Of a DNA stretch of 64,000 nt, positions 25,401 to 34,617 are shown in pieces. The DNA is from Pseudoalteromonas xiamenensis (lineage in GTDB: Bacteria > Pseudomonadota > Gammaproteobacteria > Enterobacterales > Alteromonadaceae), in the NCBI RefSeq assembly GCF_042431545.1, contig NZ_JBHLYX010000001.1. One strand, written 5' to 3'. The stretch's first letter is position 1. The number at the start of each line of letters is the position of its first letter. A program made the translations under genes and the position numbers. The notes under the pieces are model-generated. The model did not search any database and was not told where the DNA came from. It was given only the letters and a program-made list of their open reading frames with translations.

Positions 25401-25761
25401 AGCCGTTACAACGAGTGTCGTGGGATTGGATAAACGCGCCGAATTTAAGCCATTGGATGCTAAAGCGGCCATGCTCGAATTAACGCGTTGGCTTAAATTT
25501 TATTTGTCTGCAATGAAAACGCCGAAGCCCTTTTTCCCAACCTCGTCTTTAATATTCGCACAATCGGAAGACATGGGAAAAGCAATCCAGAAATATCAAG
25601 GAGGTCAATACATTGGTCGCGGAGATTGCGAAGACCCCTACGTGAGGTTGTGTTTTGGTGAAGTGCTGCAAGCCTACGAAAGCGAGTTTATTGAACTTGC
25701 AAATGATCTATTGAAACCGATTCTTGCTGTCTGTGAGGTGATTGAACATGAGAGTGCTTAA
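22495..25761 (+). CDS. recC: Exodeoxyribonuclease V gamma subunit RecC
   Basis: A 1088-residue RecC (about 1122 in E. coli), the Chi-recognition and pin subunit of RecBCD. The ATG at 22495 gives MLRIIQSNRMEAL, matching the MLRVYHSNRL start of the E. coli protein, and is preferred over the in-frame TTG at 22483. Recognisable features are VVLVQSPGMSQWLKIGL near the N-terminus, GKRSIPYAIADLSL, and the catalytically dead helicase-like and nuclease-like folds expected of RecC. The last 14 bp overlap the recB start, which indicates translational coupling. The gene order is recC-recB-recD with no ptrA protease gene in between, unlike E. coli. Confidence 0.95.
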   Translation: MLRIIQSNRMEALQTQFNAVIKHAPLDSLFKKEVVLVQSPGMSQWLKIGLCEDLGVAAQIDFPLPSSFIWRLYQQLLENIPAESAFNKPNLAWKISAILPACLSDPLYEPLARYLEDDQDGLKSFMLSEKIADVFDQYLMYRPNWLEIWESGIDELNDTDVESAPWQPDLWRKLVSHTANLGQSPWHRANMHKSLLDAIATAPLAKLPERISVFGISALPPSQLEIINQLASRIDVLLYFFNPSDSYWGDLVDEKTQAKIKAKYAKMPNLDAGIDEYFQVGNPLLSSWGKLGKEYLEQLLALDATWLDRFVADFDNGLLGHVQREIYELAFKGQSIGQEPDWYVSDIGRFEIKNDDCSIRVQDCHTPLREVEILHDYLLSCLEQDSTLTPKDIIVMMPDVGSYSPYIEAVFGGAGGKRSIPYAIADLSLEQEKPILQSFLQLVNLPFSRFKRSEIMDLLSVEPIAQQFGIEQEEFEQLNVWLDRAAVKWGIDGQHKQEFELPELDLNTWQLGLNKLLLGYAMADETVEFNGVFGLDEVEGMSVNTLSKFIAFVDALIEAKSALALEASLSEKAQVLLGIVSVFYHPDSESSWDILQIQHVIDGLESHYSNRDYVDAISPKVLTYLVQQGLSEKGVGQRFLIGSVNFCTLMPMRAVPFKVVCLLGMNDQDYPRQVQPIGFDLVAKSIRQKGDRSRKLDDRYLFLEALLSARDKFYISFNGRSCFNNEPQVPSVLVSELLEYLDRAFYVEQEAKSVSEYIWKQAPLQPFNALHYQQGEFHSYNPTWLVTHEQSEHEAEQIKEVLSGIVLPQLDVTQLIRGVLNPQALFYQQTLGVRLQQIEDLDGDDEPFSLDALSRYQYLSEFLECMLEGKHVDDEQWLQRGALPQSNVGKLQLTTMHQRVERQANFLKALLANPKEPVEVTLSIEGIELQGWLSSLYERQQVFYRSASIKAKDLIAGFIWHCVACGLNEAVTTSVVGLDKRAEFKPLDAKAAMLELTRWLKFYLSAMKTPKPFFPTSSLIFAQSEDMGKAIQKYQGGQYIGRGDCEDPYVRLCFGEVLQAYESEFIELANDLLKPILAVCEVIEHESA

Positions 25762-28700
25762 TCCGTCTACTATGCCGCTTACCGGCCATGCGCTCATTGA
25801 AGCCAGTGCAGGCACCGGAAAAACTTACACTATTACGGGGTTGTATCTGCGTTATTTACTGGGTATGTATGGCGCTACCGGTGAGGGAGCAGAACCACTA
25901 TCGATTGATAAAATATTAGTTGTTACGTTTACCGATGCTGCAACCCAAGAGATTAAAGACCGAGTTAGAAAGCGCATTGTTGATGCAAGGGATGCTCTCA
26001 TAGGTGCGCCAGTGAAAGATGCGCTGATCAATGAGATTTTGTCGCGCATAGAGAATAAGCATGCAGCCTTTGATTTACTGGATGCGGCTGCGAAAAGTAT
26101 GGATGAAGCGGCTATCTTTACTATTCATGGTTTCTGCCAGAGAATGTTGAAACAGCATGCTTTTGAGTCCAATCTTGCATTTAATCAGCAATTTATCTTG
26201 GATCAACGAGAGCTTATTGAACAAGCGGTTCATGATTACTGGCGTCAGTTTGTATACCCGTTAGATTTGGAAAAAACGAAAACCATTCTTGATGTTTTTG
26301 CAAACCCTGCTCAGTTGTTAAAAGCGGTAGCACCTTTTATCAGTAACGCTTCAGTTGTACTTGAGCCTGTAGTGACGTTGTCAGAAGTCCTCGCGGCGAA
26401 AACGACTTATCAAAATGACGTTATTGATTTTAAAGAAGCCCTCGTTGAACAAGGCTTCATTGAAGCGATTGAAGCATCGGACATTAGCGGAAATAAAGCG
26501 CCTAAACACAAAGCTAATCTGAGTGCTTTAAAGTCATATATTACCAGCACAGATTGGTGGTTCGAGTTTGGCTCAAGTCACAAATCATTTGAAACTTGGT
26601 CAACAGAGAGTGTTTCTCAGCCAGAAATCTATAAGAAAAATGGGCAACCATTTCAGCATGCGCTGACTGCACAATTTGATCATTTTGCAAAGTTGCACCA
26701 TATCGTTAAACATCAGCTACCTATTGCGATTATGCAAGAATCGCTGGTGGCTATTCGCGCGAAGCTTATTAGCCAAAAAGAAAAATTTGGGATCCTAACA
26801 CCAGATGATTTGTTAACAAGGTTGCATTTTGCACTGGATGGTAAACTTGGCGAGACATTGGCAAGAAATATTGCTGTACAATATCCCGTTGCGCTTATTG
26901 ATGAGTTTCAAGATACCGATCCCATTCAATATGGCATATTTAACGCTATCTACAACTCAAGCGCGGAAGTCAATGACCTGCCACAATTGACGATGATAGG
27001 CGACCCCAAACAAGCAATTTATGGCTTTCGCGGTGCGGATATTTTCACCTACATCAAAGCGAAGCATACCGTTGATGGGGAAAGACAATTTACACTTGCG
27101 AAAAATTTCCGATCAGACAAGGCCGTAGTGGATGCCGTCAATGCGGTTTTTACTCAGCATGAAGACAGCTTTATTTTTAACCGAGATATTCCTTTTCAAA
27201 AAGTAGATGCGCAAGGAAAATCAGAGTCAGATACCTTGACCATCGAAGGACAAAAACCTTCTCCTTTGGCCTTTAATGTATTATGTGATGACGTTGATGT
27301 CACCGCTAAAAGTTCAGCTATACCGCAATTAGCCAAAGCATTTTCGACAGAAATCGCTGCTTTGTTAAATAAAGCGAAGCATGGTCATGCTCTAATTGGC
27401 GACAAATTTGTTGAAGCAAGTGACATTTGTGTCTTGGTTCGCGATAGACAAGAAGCCAGTGCAATGAAGCAGGCTCTGTCAGCCGTCGGTGTCAGTAGTG
27501 TCTTTCTCTCTAGAGACAGCGTATTCAACCAACCAATTGCACGAGATTTATATCACTTTGTTTCCGTACTACACGGTAAATATGACGAAGGGCTGATCCG
27601 AGGCGTGTTAGCTGGCCCGTTATTTGGCCTAACTCATCAAGAGCTTTACAATCTCCAACAAGACGAGCGAGCGTGGCAACATTACCTGGATAGATTCTTC
27701 TTGTTAAGGAAGTCGTGGGATCGCCAAGGGGCCATGGCGATGCTGGAGTTATTATTGGTCGACAATGCGCTCCCGAGACTTTGGGCAACTCGAGGTTTCA
27801 ATGTGGAACGAATACTGACGGATTATAGACATTTAGCTGAACTCCTACAGCAAAAACAGTTAGAACTGGAAGGTACACATCGAGTTATACGATGGCTTAA
27901 TCAACAGCTTGCAGATACTGCTAACGAGGGAATGCAGTTACGCCTAGAAAGTGACGCAGACTTAGTCAAGATTATAACGATGCATGCGTCGAAAGGGTTA
28001 GAATATCCAATTGTTTACTTACCGTTTGCAACAAGCTATCGCGAAACCGACGAAGCGAAGTTCCACAAAGATGGCAAGACTTTCGTTGACCTTCTTAAAT
28101 CAGACGCGGCATTAGCCGCTGCACAAAAAGAGCGATTGGCAGAAGATATTCGACTTTTATACGTTGCGTTAACGCGAGCTGTACACCATTGTTCAATCGG
28201 TCTGTTTAACGTCGGTATGGGACGCAGTAAAAAATTGGCGATAACGCATACTGCGCTTGGTTTTGTGTTGTTTGGAGCCAGAGAATTTTCTGCTGCACAT
28301 GAATGGCATCAAGCTTTAGACACAATCTCCAAAGAGCAAGGTCTAACGCTGCGTATGTTGCAGGGGGAAATCGACGTGGTCACGTTACCGGCTGAAACCA
28401 GCAGCAACACGCCTCTAGCCGTAAGAGAATTTGGCGGTCTGGTTGAACGGAATTGGCGCTCAACCAGTTTCAGTCAACTCACTTACCATACTGGCTCTGA
28501 TGAAAGGCCTACCGGTGCAATAGATGAAAATCACCTACTAGATTTACCCGCGCAAGCTGACGACGCACTATCAAGTTACACATTTCCTAAAGGTGCCAAA
28601 GCAGGTAGTTGCCTACACGAAATTTTCGAGCTAATAGATTTTAATGCGCCGAATACACCGAGTGGCGAAAAAATCACGTTAAGTGAAGCTGTAGAGAAAT

Positions 28701-29296
28701 GTCTGGCTAAATATGCCATTGATGAGAAATGGCAAGAAACAACGTCTAGGTGGATTCTGCAATGCTTGAACGCCACATTGATTGTTGACGGTGAGCAGTT
28801 GCTTTCGCTGCAAAAGCTTACGATGGCGCAATGTTTAGTTGAGATGGAGTTTCATCTGCCATTAAAACCACTTACGGCGTTGAAACTCAATCAGCTCTTA
28901 ACTCGGATCACTGGGCACTCGGCTTATCTTCATTTTGATGAGGTACAGGGCCTGCTGAAAGGGTTTATCGATTTAATTTTCGAATGGCAAGGGCGCTATT
29001 TTGTTTTGGATTATAAATCTAACTATTTGGGTGACAGTCCTGCTGACTATGATTTTGAAAATCTACAAACTGCGATGAATAGCCACCAATATCATCTTCA
29101 ATACATCATTTATACAGTGGCTCTCCACCGCTTGCTTAAATCTCGAGTTGCGGATTATGACCCAGACACGCATTTAGGTGGTTCGCTCTATTTGTTTTTG
29201 CGTGCGTTACCGGATAACCAAGGGATTTATTTCAATCGACTCACAAGCTCAGATTTGGCCGAATTTGACGCACTATTTGTTGAGGGGGAGGGTTAA
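25748..29296 (+). CDS. recB: Exodeoxyribonuclease V beta subunit RecB
   Basis: A 1182-residue helicase-nuclease. Walker A ASAGTGKT is at 19-26, followed by VTFTDAATQEIKDRVR, DEFQDTD, GDPKQAIYGFRGAD, and ITMHASKGLEYPIVYLP, the UvrD-type SF1A 3'-5' helicase set. Near the C-terminus GFIDLIF and VLDYKSN (about 1070-1095) are the RecB nuclease motif with its metal ligands. It degrades and unwinds double-strand ends, then loads RecA after Chi. ATG 25748 is chosen over TTG 25742 as the more usual start; either overlaps recC. recD follows one base after its stop. Confidence 0.96.
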   Translation: MRVLNPSTMPLTGHALIEASAGTGKTYTITGLYLRYLLGMYGATGEGAEPLSIDKILVVTFTDAATQEIKDRVRKRIVDARDALIGAPVKDALINEILSRIENKHAAFDLLDAAAKSMDEAAIFTIHGFCQRMLKQHAFESNLAFNQQFILDQRELIEQAVHDYWRQFVYPLDLEKTKTILDVFANPAQLLKAVAPFISNASVVLEPVVTLSEVLAAKTTYQNDVIDFKEALVEQGFIEAIEASDISGNKAPKHKANLSALKSYITSTDWWFEFGSSHKSFETWSTESVSQPEIYKKNGQPFQHALTAQFDHFAKLHHIVKHQLPIAIMQESLVAIRAKLISQKEKFGILTPDDLLTRLHFALDGKLGETLARNIAVQYPVALIDEFQDTDPIQYGIFNAIYNSSAEVNDLPQLTMIGDPKQAIYGFRGADIFTYIKAKHTVDGERQFTLAKNFRSDKAVVDAVNAVFTQHEDSFIFNRDIPFQKVDAQGKSESDTLTIEGQKPSPLAFNVLCDDVDVTAKSSAIPQLAKAFSTEIAALLNKAKHGHALIGDKFVEASDICVLVRDRQEASAMKQALSAVGVSSVFLSRDSVFNQPIARDLYHFVSVLHGKYDEGLIRGVLAGPLFGLTHQELYNLQQDERAWQHYLDRFFLLRKSWDRQGAMAMLELLLVDNALPRLWATRGFNVERILTDYRHLAELLQQKQLELEGTHRVIRWLNQQLADTANEGMQLRLESDADLVKIITMHASKGLEYPIVYLPFATSYRETDEAKFHKDGKTFVDLLKSDAALAAAQKERLAEDIRLLYVALTRAVHHCSIGLFNVGMGRSKKLAITHTALGFVLFGAREFSAAHEWHQALDTISKEQGLTLRMLQGEIDVVTLPAETSSNTPLAVREFGGLVERNWRSTSFSQLTYHTGSDERPTGAIDENHLLDLPAQADDALSSYTFPKGAKAGSCLHEIFELIDFNAPNTPSGEKITLSEAVEKCLAKYAIDEKWQETTSRWILQCLNATLIVDGEQLLSLQKLTMAQCLVEMEFHLPLKPLTALKLNQLLTRITGHSAYLHFDEVQGLLKGFIDLIFEWQGRYFVLDYKSNYLGDSPADYDFENLQTAMNSHQYHLQYIIYTVALHRLLKSRVADYDPDTHLGGSLYLFLRALPDNQGIYFNRLTSSDLAEFDALFVEGEG

Positions 29297-29297
29297 A

Positions 29298-31187
29298 GTG
29301 TCCATGCAAGTTGGTTTTGATTTCGACGCTCGTGAATTAGATGTCACGCAAATTACCAAACACCTCTTAGCGCTCGGAAAAATAAGGCACAGCGATATAA
29401 AACTAGCAAAGATGGTCGCCTTTGATAACGATAATGTCTATTTCTTAGTTTTATTGCTGCTCATTGCTGAACAACAACAGCATACCTGTTTAGAGTTACG
29501 TCACCTTGATTGGATGAACCCTTTCGGACTTAGAGATAAAGAGCAGGTCATTGATTTTCCACTTGATGTTATTTCGATTAAGGATGCCGTAGAAGCAATC
29601 GATTTACTCGAAAAACACCCTGCGGTAGGTGATAACAAACCACTTTCACTCTTTGGTTCAAAACTTTATCTCTCGAGGCATGCTCGTTACGAGGCAACGC
29701 TTAGTCAGCGCTTTCTTGAAATGGCTAATCGTCAAATCAACGTGGATGCTGAACAACTGAAATGGTTATTGGCAGAGTATTTTCCAAAACAAAGCGATGA
29801 AGTAGATTGGCAAAAAGTCGCATGTGCAAATGCGGTTTTAAACGGCTTCTCCATTATTACAGGTGGCCCAGGAACTGGAAAAACAACGACGGTAACCAAA
29901 TTATTGGCGATTTTGCAGTCTTTGTATCAAGGTGCTCCGCTTAACATAAAGCTGGTGGCACCAACCGGTAAAGCCGCGGCTAGGTTAAGCGAGTCGATAA
30001 AATCGGCTAAACACAAATTGGCGCTGCCTGAGATGCTGTCGACGCTGATCCCGGAAGACGGGCAGACGCTTCATCGTTTACTGGGAGTCATCCCTTTTTC
30101 AAATAAATTTAGACACAATGAATCCAATCCTTTGCATTTAGACGTGTTGATCGTCGATGAAGCGTCTATGGTTGACTTATCGTTGATGGCAAAATTAGTG
30201 AAGGCGTTGCCAAAAGGCGCGCGCTTGATTTTACTGGGAGACAAAGACCAGCTTGCGTCGGTCGATACTGGCTGTGTATTGGGTGATTTGTGTCAAAAAT
30301 TAACGTTAGGTGTAACCCCCAGTTATTCGCCGGAACATCGACTCCAACTAGAGAACTTATGCGAAGCGGTATTTTCGGCTGCGGTTAGTGAGCAAGATGA
30401 TTTTAAGCTCAGAGATTCGTTGTCCTTCTTGCAAAAAAGTCACCGCTTCAATGAGCAAAGTGGCATTGGTCAATTGGCACTTGCTGTTAACAACAATGAC
30501 TCCAGACATCTAGACTGGGTCTTGGCACAAGGCTTTGACGATATCCAATTAGAAAACCTGTCACAGCAAAGTTACACGAATCTCATTCTTGGTTCAGCTC
30601 AACGCTATGCACAATATCTAACCGCGATAGTACGCAATGAAAAACCGAGTATGGTTCATGAATTGTTTAACCAATACCGATTGCTATGTGCAGTGCGAGA
30701 AGGCGCATATGGAGCAAATGAGTTAAACTTCAAGATTGAACAGGCGCTGGTTCAGCAAGGTTTGATTTTGCGAACAGGGCGGTTTTATTTGGGTATGCCA
30801 ATCATGATCACGCACAACGATTACCAACTTAAATTGTTTAATGGTGACATTGGTATTTTGATGTTAGATGATGATGGGGAGCTTAAAGCAAGCTTTATCG
30901 ACGACGCAGGTGAAACACGATTCTTCTATCCTGCACGGTTACCTCAATTTGAGCTAGCCTATGTAATGACCATACATAAATCTCAGGGTTCCGAGTTCCC
31001 ACACACTGCAATACTGCTTCCACCTATGCAAAAAGCACAGCAAGGTATCAATCGACAACTCGTGTACACAGGTATAACGCGAGCAAAGCTTAAGCTCGAA
31101 TTGGTGGCTCAACCTGAGGTGTTAAAACTGGCTATGCGAAAATCTGTGCAGCGAAGTTCAGGACTCTATGAACGACTAATTAGTTAA
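29298..31187 (+). CDS. recD: Exodeoxyribonuclease V alpha subunit RecD
   Basis: A 629-residue 5'-3' SF1B helicase (608 in E. coli). Walker A GGPGTGKTTT lies at about 188-197; then come LIVDEASMVDLSL, LLGDKDQLASV, and the C-terminal VMTIHKSQGSEF. The open frame extends back into recB, but GTG 29298 is the likely start: a GGAGG stands 6 nt before it and the gene then begins right after the recB stop. ATG 29304 is the alternative. It completes the RecBCD complex for double-strand-break repair and degradation of linear foreign DNA. Confidence 0.94.
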   Translation: MSMQVGFDFDARELDVTQITKHLLALGKIRHSDIKLAKMVAFDNDNVYFLVLLLLIAEQQQHTCLELRHLDWMNPFGLRDKEQVIDFPLDVISIKDAVEAIDLLEKHPAVGDNKPLSLFGSKLYLSRHARYEATLSQRFLEMANRQINVDAEQLKWLLAEYFPKQSDEVDWQKVACANAVLNGFSIITGGPGTGKTTTVTKLLAILQSLYQGAPLNIKLVAPTGKAAARLSESIKSAKHKLALPEMLSTLIPEDGQTLHRLLGVIPFSNKFRHNESNPLHLDVLIVDEASMVDLSLMAKLVKALPKGARLILLGDKDQLASVDTGCVLGDLCQKLTLGVTPSYSPEHRLQLENLCEAVFSAAVSEQDDFKLRDSLSFLQKSHRFNEQSGIGQLALAVNNNDSRHLDWVLAQGFDDIQLENLSQQSYTNLILGSAQRYAQYLTAIVRNEKPSMVHELFNQYRLLCAVREGAYGANELNFKIEQALVQQGLILRTGRFYLGMPIMITHNDYQLKLFNGDIGILMLDDDGELKASFIDDAGETRFFYPARLPQFELAYVMTIHKSQGSEFPHTAILLPPMQKAQQGINRQLVYTGITRAKLKLELVAQPEVLKLAMRKSVQRSSGLYERLIS

Positions 31188-31202
31188 TTTGATTGAGCAT
31201 AC

Positions 31203-31228
31203 ATGGGCGCATTTTGCTTAGCGCCCAT
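31203..31228. repeat. Inverted repeat between recD and the M20 gene
   Basis: ATGGGCGC / GCGCCCAT with a 10-nt spacer in the 63-bp gap between convergent genes. There is no T run on either side, so it is at best a weak bidirectional terminator. Confidence 0.4.
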
Positions 31229-31250
31229 TATGTAGGAAGGCTTTGAATAA

Positions 31251-32537
31251 CTACTTTAGGTAATCTACAGCAATTTGTGTCAAGGCGCGAACACCAACTT
31301 GAAGCGCCGGTTCATCAACATAAAAGCGAGGTGAATGGTTGCTTGCAGATTTATCCAAAGGCATATCTTTTGGCGTCACACCGAGAAAGAAAAAGAGTCC
31401 GGGTGTTTCCAACGCGTAATAAGAAAAATCTTCAGCGCCTGTGACAAGTGGAACTTCCATGACGTTGTCATCACCTGCTACTCGTTTTATCGACGGGATC
31501 ATTTTCTCGGTCAGAGTCGGGTTGTTTACTGTTACAGGATAGCCATGTTTAATTTTGACCTCTGCCGTTGCGCCTTGTGATTTAGCTACTGTTTCTGCAG
31601 TAAACACCAGCTTTTCTTTGATATTGGCGCGCATATCTTGGTCGAAACTACGGATAGTGCCAATCAACGATACTTCGTCAGGAATAATGTTCGATCTGAT
31701 CCCACCATTGATCGCGCCAAATGACACGACGGATGGTGCTTTGGTTACATCAACTTGTCGAGACGCAATAGTTTGTGTAGCCATAATGACTTGAGCAGCT
31801 GTAACAATAGGGTCTACGCCATTCCATGGACGTGAACCATGGGTTTGTTTCCCATGAATGGTCATTTCGAAAGAGTCTTCACTCGCCATCAGAGGGCCGC
31901 TTCGGTATCCGATTTGTCCAGAATGCAAACGGTTGGTTACGTGCAATCCAAAAACAGCCTCCGGCTTGATGTCTTTGAATAGACCTTGTTTAAGCATTAA
32001 TGCTGCGCCACCTTCTTCACCTTCAGGTGCTCCTTCTTCTGCCGGTTGAAAAATGAACATCACATTCCCTGAAAGCTGATCCTTCATTTCGTTTAATTGA
32101 TGTGCCACACCAAGCAAAATTGCGACGTGGTTATCATGTCCACACGCGTGCATCACGCCAACCGTTTGACCTCGATAAGTTGCCGTTTGCTTTGAAGCAA
32201 AGGGAAGGTCGACTTGTTCTTTGACAGGTAAAGCATCCATATCGGCGCGAAAAGCGATTGTAGGGCCAGGCGTTGCACCTTTTAACATTGCAACGACACC
32301 GGTGTGTGCAATGTCTGTTTGAACATCTAAGCCTAGTGCTTTGAGGTTATCTGAAATCGTTTTACTGGTTTTAAATTCACGATTGCTCAGTTCTGGAAAC
32401 TCGTGAAAATGTCTGCGCCAATCGATAACTTGTTGCTGTAAATCGGCGGATACGGTAATGGTTGAATTTTGTTTGGCCGATGCTGACATCGTACAGATTG
32501 CTAGAACGAAGGGTAGAGAAAGTGATGAGCGGCGCAT
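31251..32537 (-). CDS. M20-family amidohydrolase (exported N-acyl-amino acid hydrolase type)
   Basis: A 428-residue metallo-amidohydrolase with a signal peptide (MRRSSLSLPFVLAICTMSASA), so it is periplasmic or secreted. Motifs are WRRHFHEFPELSNRE, AFRADMDALPVKEQ, HACGHDNHVA, FQPAEEG and the C-terminal NHSPRFYVDE, those of the M20D group (hippuricase, IAA-amino acid and N-acyl-L-amino acid hydrolases) with a two-metal centre. It probably cleaves N-acylated amino acids or peptides taken from outside. It is a single-gene unit, convergent with recD. Confidence 0.93.
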   Translation of the reverse strand: MRRSSLSLPFVLAICTMSASAKQNSTITVSADLQQQVIDWRRHFHEFPELSNREFKTSKTISDNLKALGLDVQTDIAHTGVVAMLKGATPGPTIAFRADMDALPVKEQVDLPFASKQTATYRGQTVGVMHACGHDNHVAILLGVAHQLNEMKDQLSGNVMFIFQPAEEGAPEGEEGGAALMLKQGLFKDIKPEAVFGLHVTNRLHSGQIGYRSGPLMASEDSFEMTIHGKQTHGSRPWNGVDPIVTAAQVIMATQTIASRQVDVTKAPSVVSFGAINGGIRSNIIPDEVSLIGTIRSFDQDMRANIKEKLVFTAETVAKSQGATAEVKIKHGYPVTVNNPTLTEKMIPSIKRVAGDDNVMEVPLVTGAEDFSYYALETPGLFFFLGVTPKDMPLDKSASNHSPRFYVDEPALQVGVRALTQIAVDYLK

Positions 32538-32761
32538 TGTGCTTCCTTTTTCTTTTTAGCGTATGGCGCAATTGTTAACCATGAAAGAAATTTGCGTTAA
32601 AACACCATAACTTTGAGTCGATTTAAGTAATAACATCGAGAAAACATCAAAGGCAAGTGCCTTAAGAGGGAAGAATGCACTGAGTGAAATAGCAACAATT
32701 GACTTTTCACTTTGGACGTGTTTTAACCTAAGTTTAAAGTAACTACTCTAAGAACAAGAAT

Positions 32762-33274
32762 ATGAAAACGTTAGTTGAACAACTCAGTCAGTACGCACGC
32801 TATCATCGTGATAAAAGAAATATCGCGACTCATTTTATCGGTATTCCGCTTATTGTGATTGCCGTGATGTACTTGCTTTATTTTCCGGTTTTGGAAGTCG
32901 GTTCATTCACCGTTACCGCAACGTTAGTCGTGATTGCATTATCACTTGTTTACTATCTTATGCTTAGTCTATCTCTAGGTTTCGCGATGGCCGCTGCGTT
33001 TGCAGCAATGTATGCGATTGTCTGTTATTCAGCACCATATCTAGGTTCTTTTTCACACTACGGCATGCTTATTATGGGCGTTATATTGTTCGTGGTCGGT
33101 TGGATATTTCAGTTTGTTGGTCACTATTACGAAGGTAAAAAGCCTGCATTTGTTGATGACTTGATTGGGCTTGCGATTGGCCCACTGTTCGTGATGGCTG
33201 AATTTTTGTTTATCTTAGGTTTTCACAAACCACTAGAACAAGACATTATTCGTGAAGCAGGTGAATACCGTTAG
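32762..33274 (+). CDS. Mpo1-like / DUF962 membrane protein
   Basis: A 170-residue protein with four or five hydrophobic segments. The family signature is present: an N-terminal YARYHRDKRNIATHFIGIP, with two histidines, and a later FQFVGHYYEGKKPA. Yeast Mpo1 of this family is an iron-dependent dioxygenase that alpha-oxidises 2-hydroxy fatty acids in the sphingolipid pathway. Bacterial members are uncharacterised and may act on hydroxylated fatty acids. Monocistronic, divergent from the M20 gene and convergent with the FHA gene. Confidence 0.85.
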   Translation: MKTLVEQLSQYARYHRDKRNIATHFIGIPLIVIAVMYLLYFPVLEVGSFTVTATLVVIALSLVYYLMLSLSLGFAMAAAFAAMYAIVCYSAPYLGSFSHYGMLIMGVILFVVGWIFQFVGHYYEGKKPAFVDDLIGLAIGPLFVMAEFLFILGFHKPLEQDIIREAGEYR

Positions 33275-33302
33275 ATTCAGTTAAACCGAGTCAGTTTTAA
33301 AA

Positions 33303-33334
33303 TGACGCATTCTTGAACAGGCAAGAATGCGTCA
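33303..33334. terminator. 13-bp perfect hairpin between convergent genes
   Basis: TGACGCATTCTTG (33303-33315) pairs with CAAGAATGCGTCA (33322-33334) around a 6-nt loop, ten bases from the FHA gene stop. On the minus strand a short T stretch (TTTTAAAA) follows. It is probably a bidirectional terminator. Confidence 0.6.
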
Positions 33335-33344
33335 AATGAGGGAG

Positions 33345-34301
33345 TTAAAAAGTAACGCGGGTCTCTAAATGTGCCCCTTTAATGATACTTAAGTCCTGAC
33401 AATTCAATCGAATTTTGCCGAAATAGGTTTCTAACAAAAAGCTTAAGTCTGGCGCACCTTGCTCCGCTAAATCAGAAAGTTGCTTACGAGCACGATGCAA
33501 CATGATATTCATGTGATTCATTTGAATACCTAAATCTTTTGCCATGTGTTCACGATATTGCCAACCTTGATGCGATAGCTCAACGCCATTTTCCTTGTCT
33601 TCGATTCTATGTCTCGCGAGAAGCAAAAGAAGGTAATGATGGCTGCGAGTACCGAGATCATATTCTTTATTATCGACATTAATCGAAAGCTGGGTGTTCT
33701 CTTCATCTTGGCTTACGTTGAACATCAGTGAACAAGGCGCAATATTGTGTTCGTTGTTCATGATCTCAGTCGATTGGTGTTCTGTTGCGCAAATATATTG
33801 CCACTGAGTGCCTAACGCTTTGACGATTCCACCATCAAAAAGAGCTTGTCGGTCGTTGGTGTTTAGGTCTTCAATAAACCAATAATTAATGATTTTGTCA
33901 TGGTAAATAATGAAGGAGGGTTCGTCGTCATTTGGTATAACGTGTTGGTCCGTCACTTCAATAACTTGGCGAGGAATGGACTGTGAAATTAGATAACGAC
34001 AGTTTGTGTCCAAATCTCCAACAACATAGGAGTTTTCTCCGGCAACGGCGAAATCGATTTTGTCATTTACGGCTAACGTATAACTTAAGTTTTTGTCTAA
34101 TTTTTTATCGTTTAGCCATACACCGTTTGTGCTTACATCACGAATTTGCCATTTACCATCAGCCAATTCGATAATTGCATGATGTCGAGAAATCGTCGGC
34201 TTATCAATGATGGTATCAACGCTTAATTTCTGTCTGCCAACGGTATGGTAGCTCTTTAGATATACCTTTTCTAATTTCTGTTCATCAATTAAGTAAGCCA
34301 T
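33345..34301 (-). CDS. FHA-domain protein with C-terminal winged-helix-like region
   Basis: A 318-residue cytosolic protein. The N-terminal FHA domain (about 10-90) has the phosphothreonine-binding residues: VGR (21-23), SRHH (38-41) and the STNGVWLN loop (57-64). The C-terminal third, with LGTRSHHYLLLLLARHRIED and YREHMAKDLGIQMNHMNIMLHRARKQL, resembles a transcriptional-regulator winged helix. The middle is unassigned. It may link a Ser/Thr kinase signal to gene control, but no kinase gene is in this window. Divergent from the CBS-domain gene. Confidence 0.8.
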   Translation of the reverse strand: MAYLIDEQKLEKVYLKSYHTVGRQKLSVDTIIDKPTISRHHAIIELADGKWQIRDVSTNGVWLNDKKLDKNLSYTLAVNDKIDFAVAGENSYVVGDLDTNCRYLISQSIPRQVIEVTDQHVIPNDDEPSFIIYHDKIINYWFIEDLNTNDRQALFDGGIVKALGTQWQYICATEHQSTEIMNNEHNIAPCSLMFNVSQDEENTQLSINVDNKEYDLGTRSHHYLLLLLARHRIEDKENGVELSHQGWQYREHMAKDLGIQMNHMNIMLHRARKQLSDLAEQGAPDLSFLLETYFGKIRLNCQDLSIIKGAHLETRVTF

Positions 34302-34617
34302 TGAAATTCCTTCTATCTAAAAATAGCGCCTTTTTTGTATACGCCGCTTGGTCGGCATTGTTATTCGAGGCTACCATATCGTTAATGGAGAGTATCAATC
34401 AAATTGATTCTTGGTGTCTGACCAGATGATACCGTAATTTTGTTGATTATACGATTACAGCGGATTACACCATGATTGTTTCAAATTAGCGCTTTTTTTA
34501 CTTGCGACCAAAAAAAGGATGGACCATATTTTAATCAGAAGGACCACGAAATTTTCCTTTCCCTTCTTTTATTGCAGTGATTTGAAAGGCACTGCACTGC
34601 CGCTAAGGAGTACCGTT
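34302..34617. other. Intergenic region between divergent FHA and CBS genes
   Basis: 316 bp expected to hold both promoters. A possible plus-strand pair is TTGATT (about 34402) and TGATAC 17 nt later. A strong TAAGGAG (34604-34610) lies 7 nt before the ATG at 34618. The open frame continues upstream to 34519 but without a ribosome-binding site. Confidence 0.4.

Noticed and set aside
29178..29297. Start of recD 120 bp inside recB
   Set aside because: The extra 40 residues do not look like RecD, and a GGAGG lies at the right distance from GTG 29298.
31203..31228. Inverted repeat after recD as a strong terminator
   Set aside because: The stem is good but the loop is long and no T run follows on either strand. 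Listed only as a repeat.
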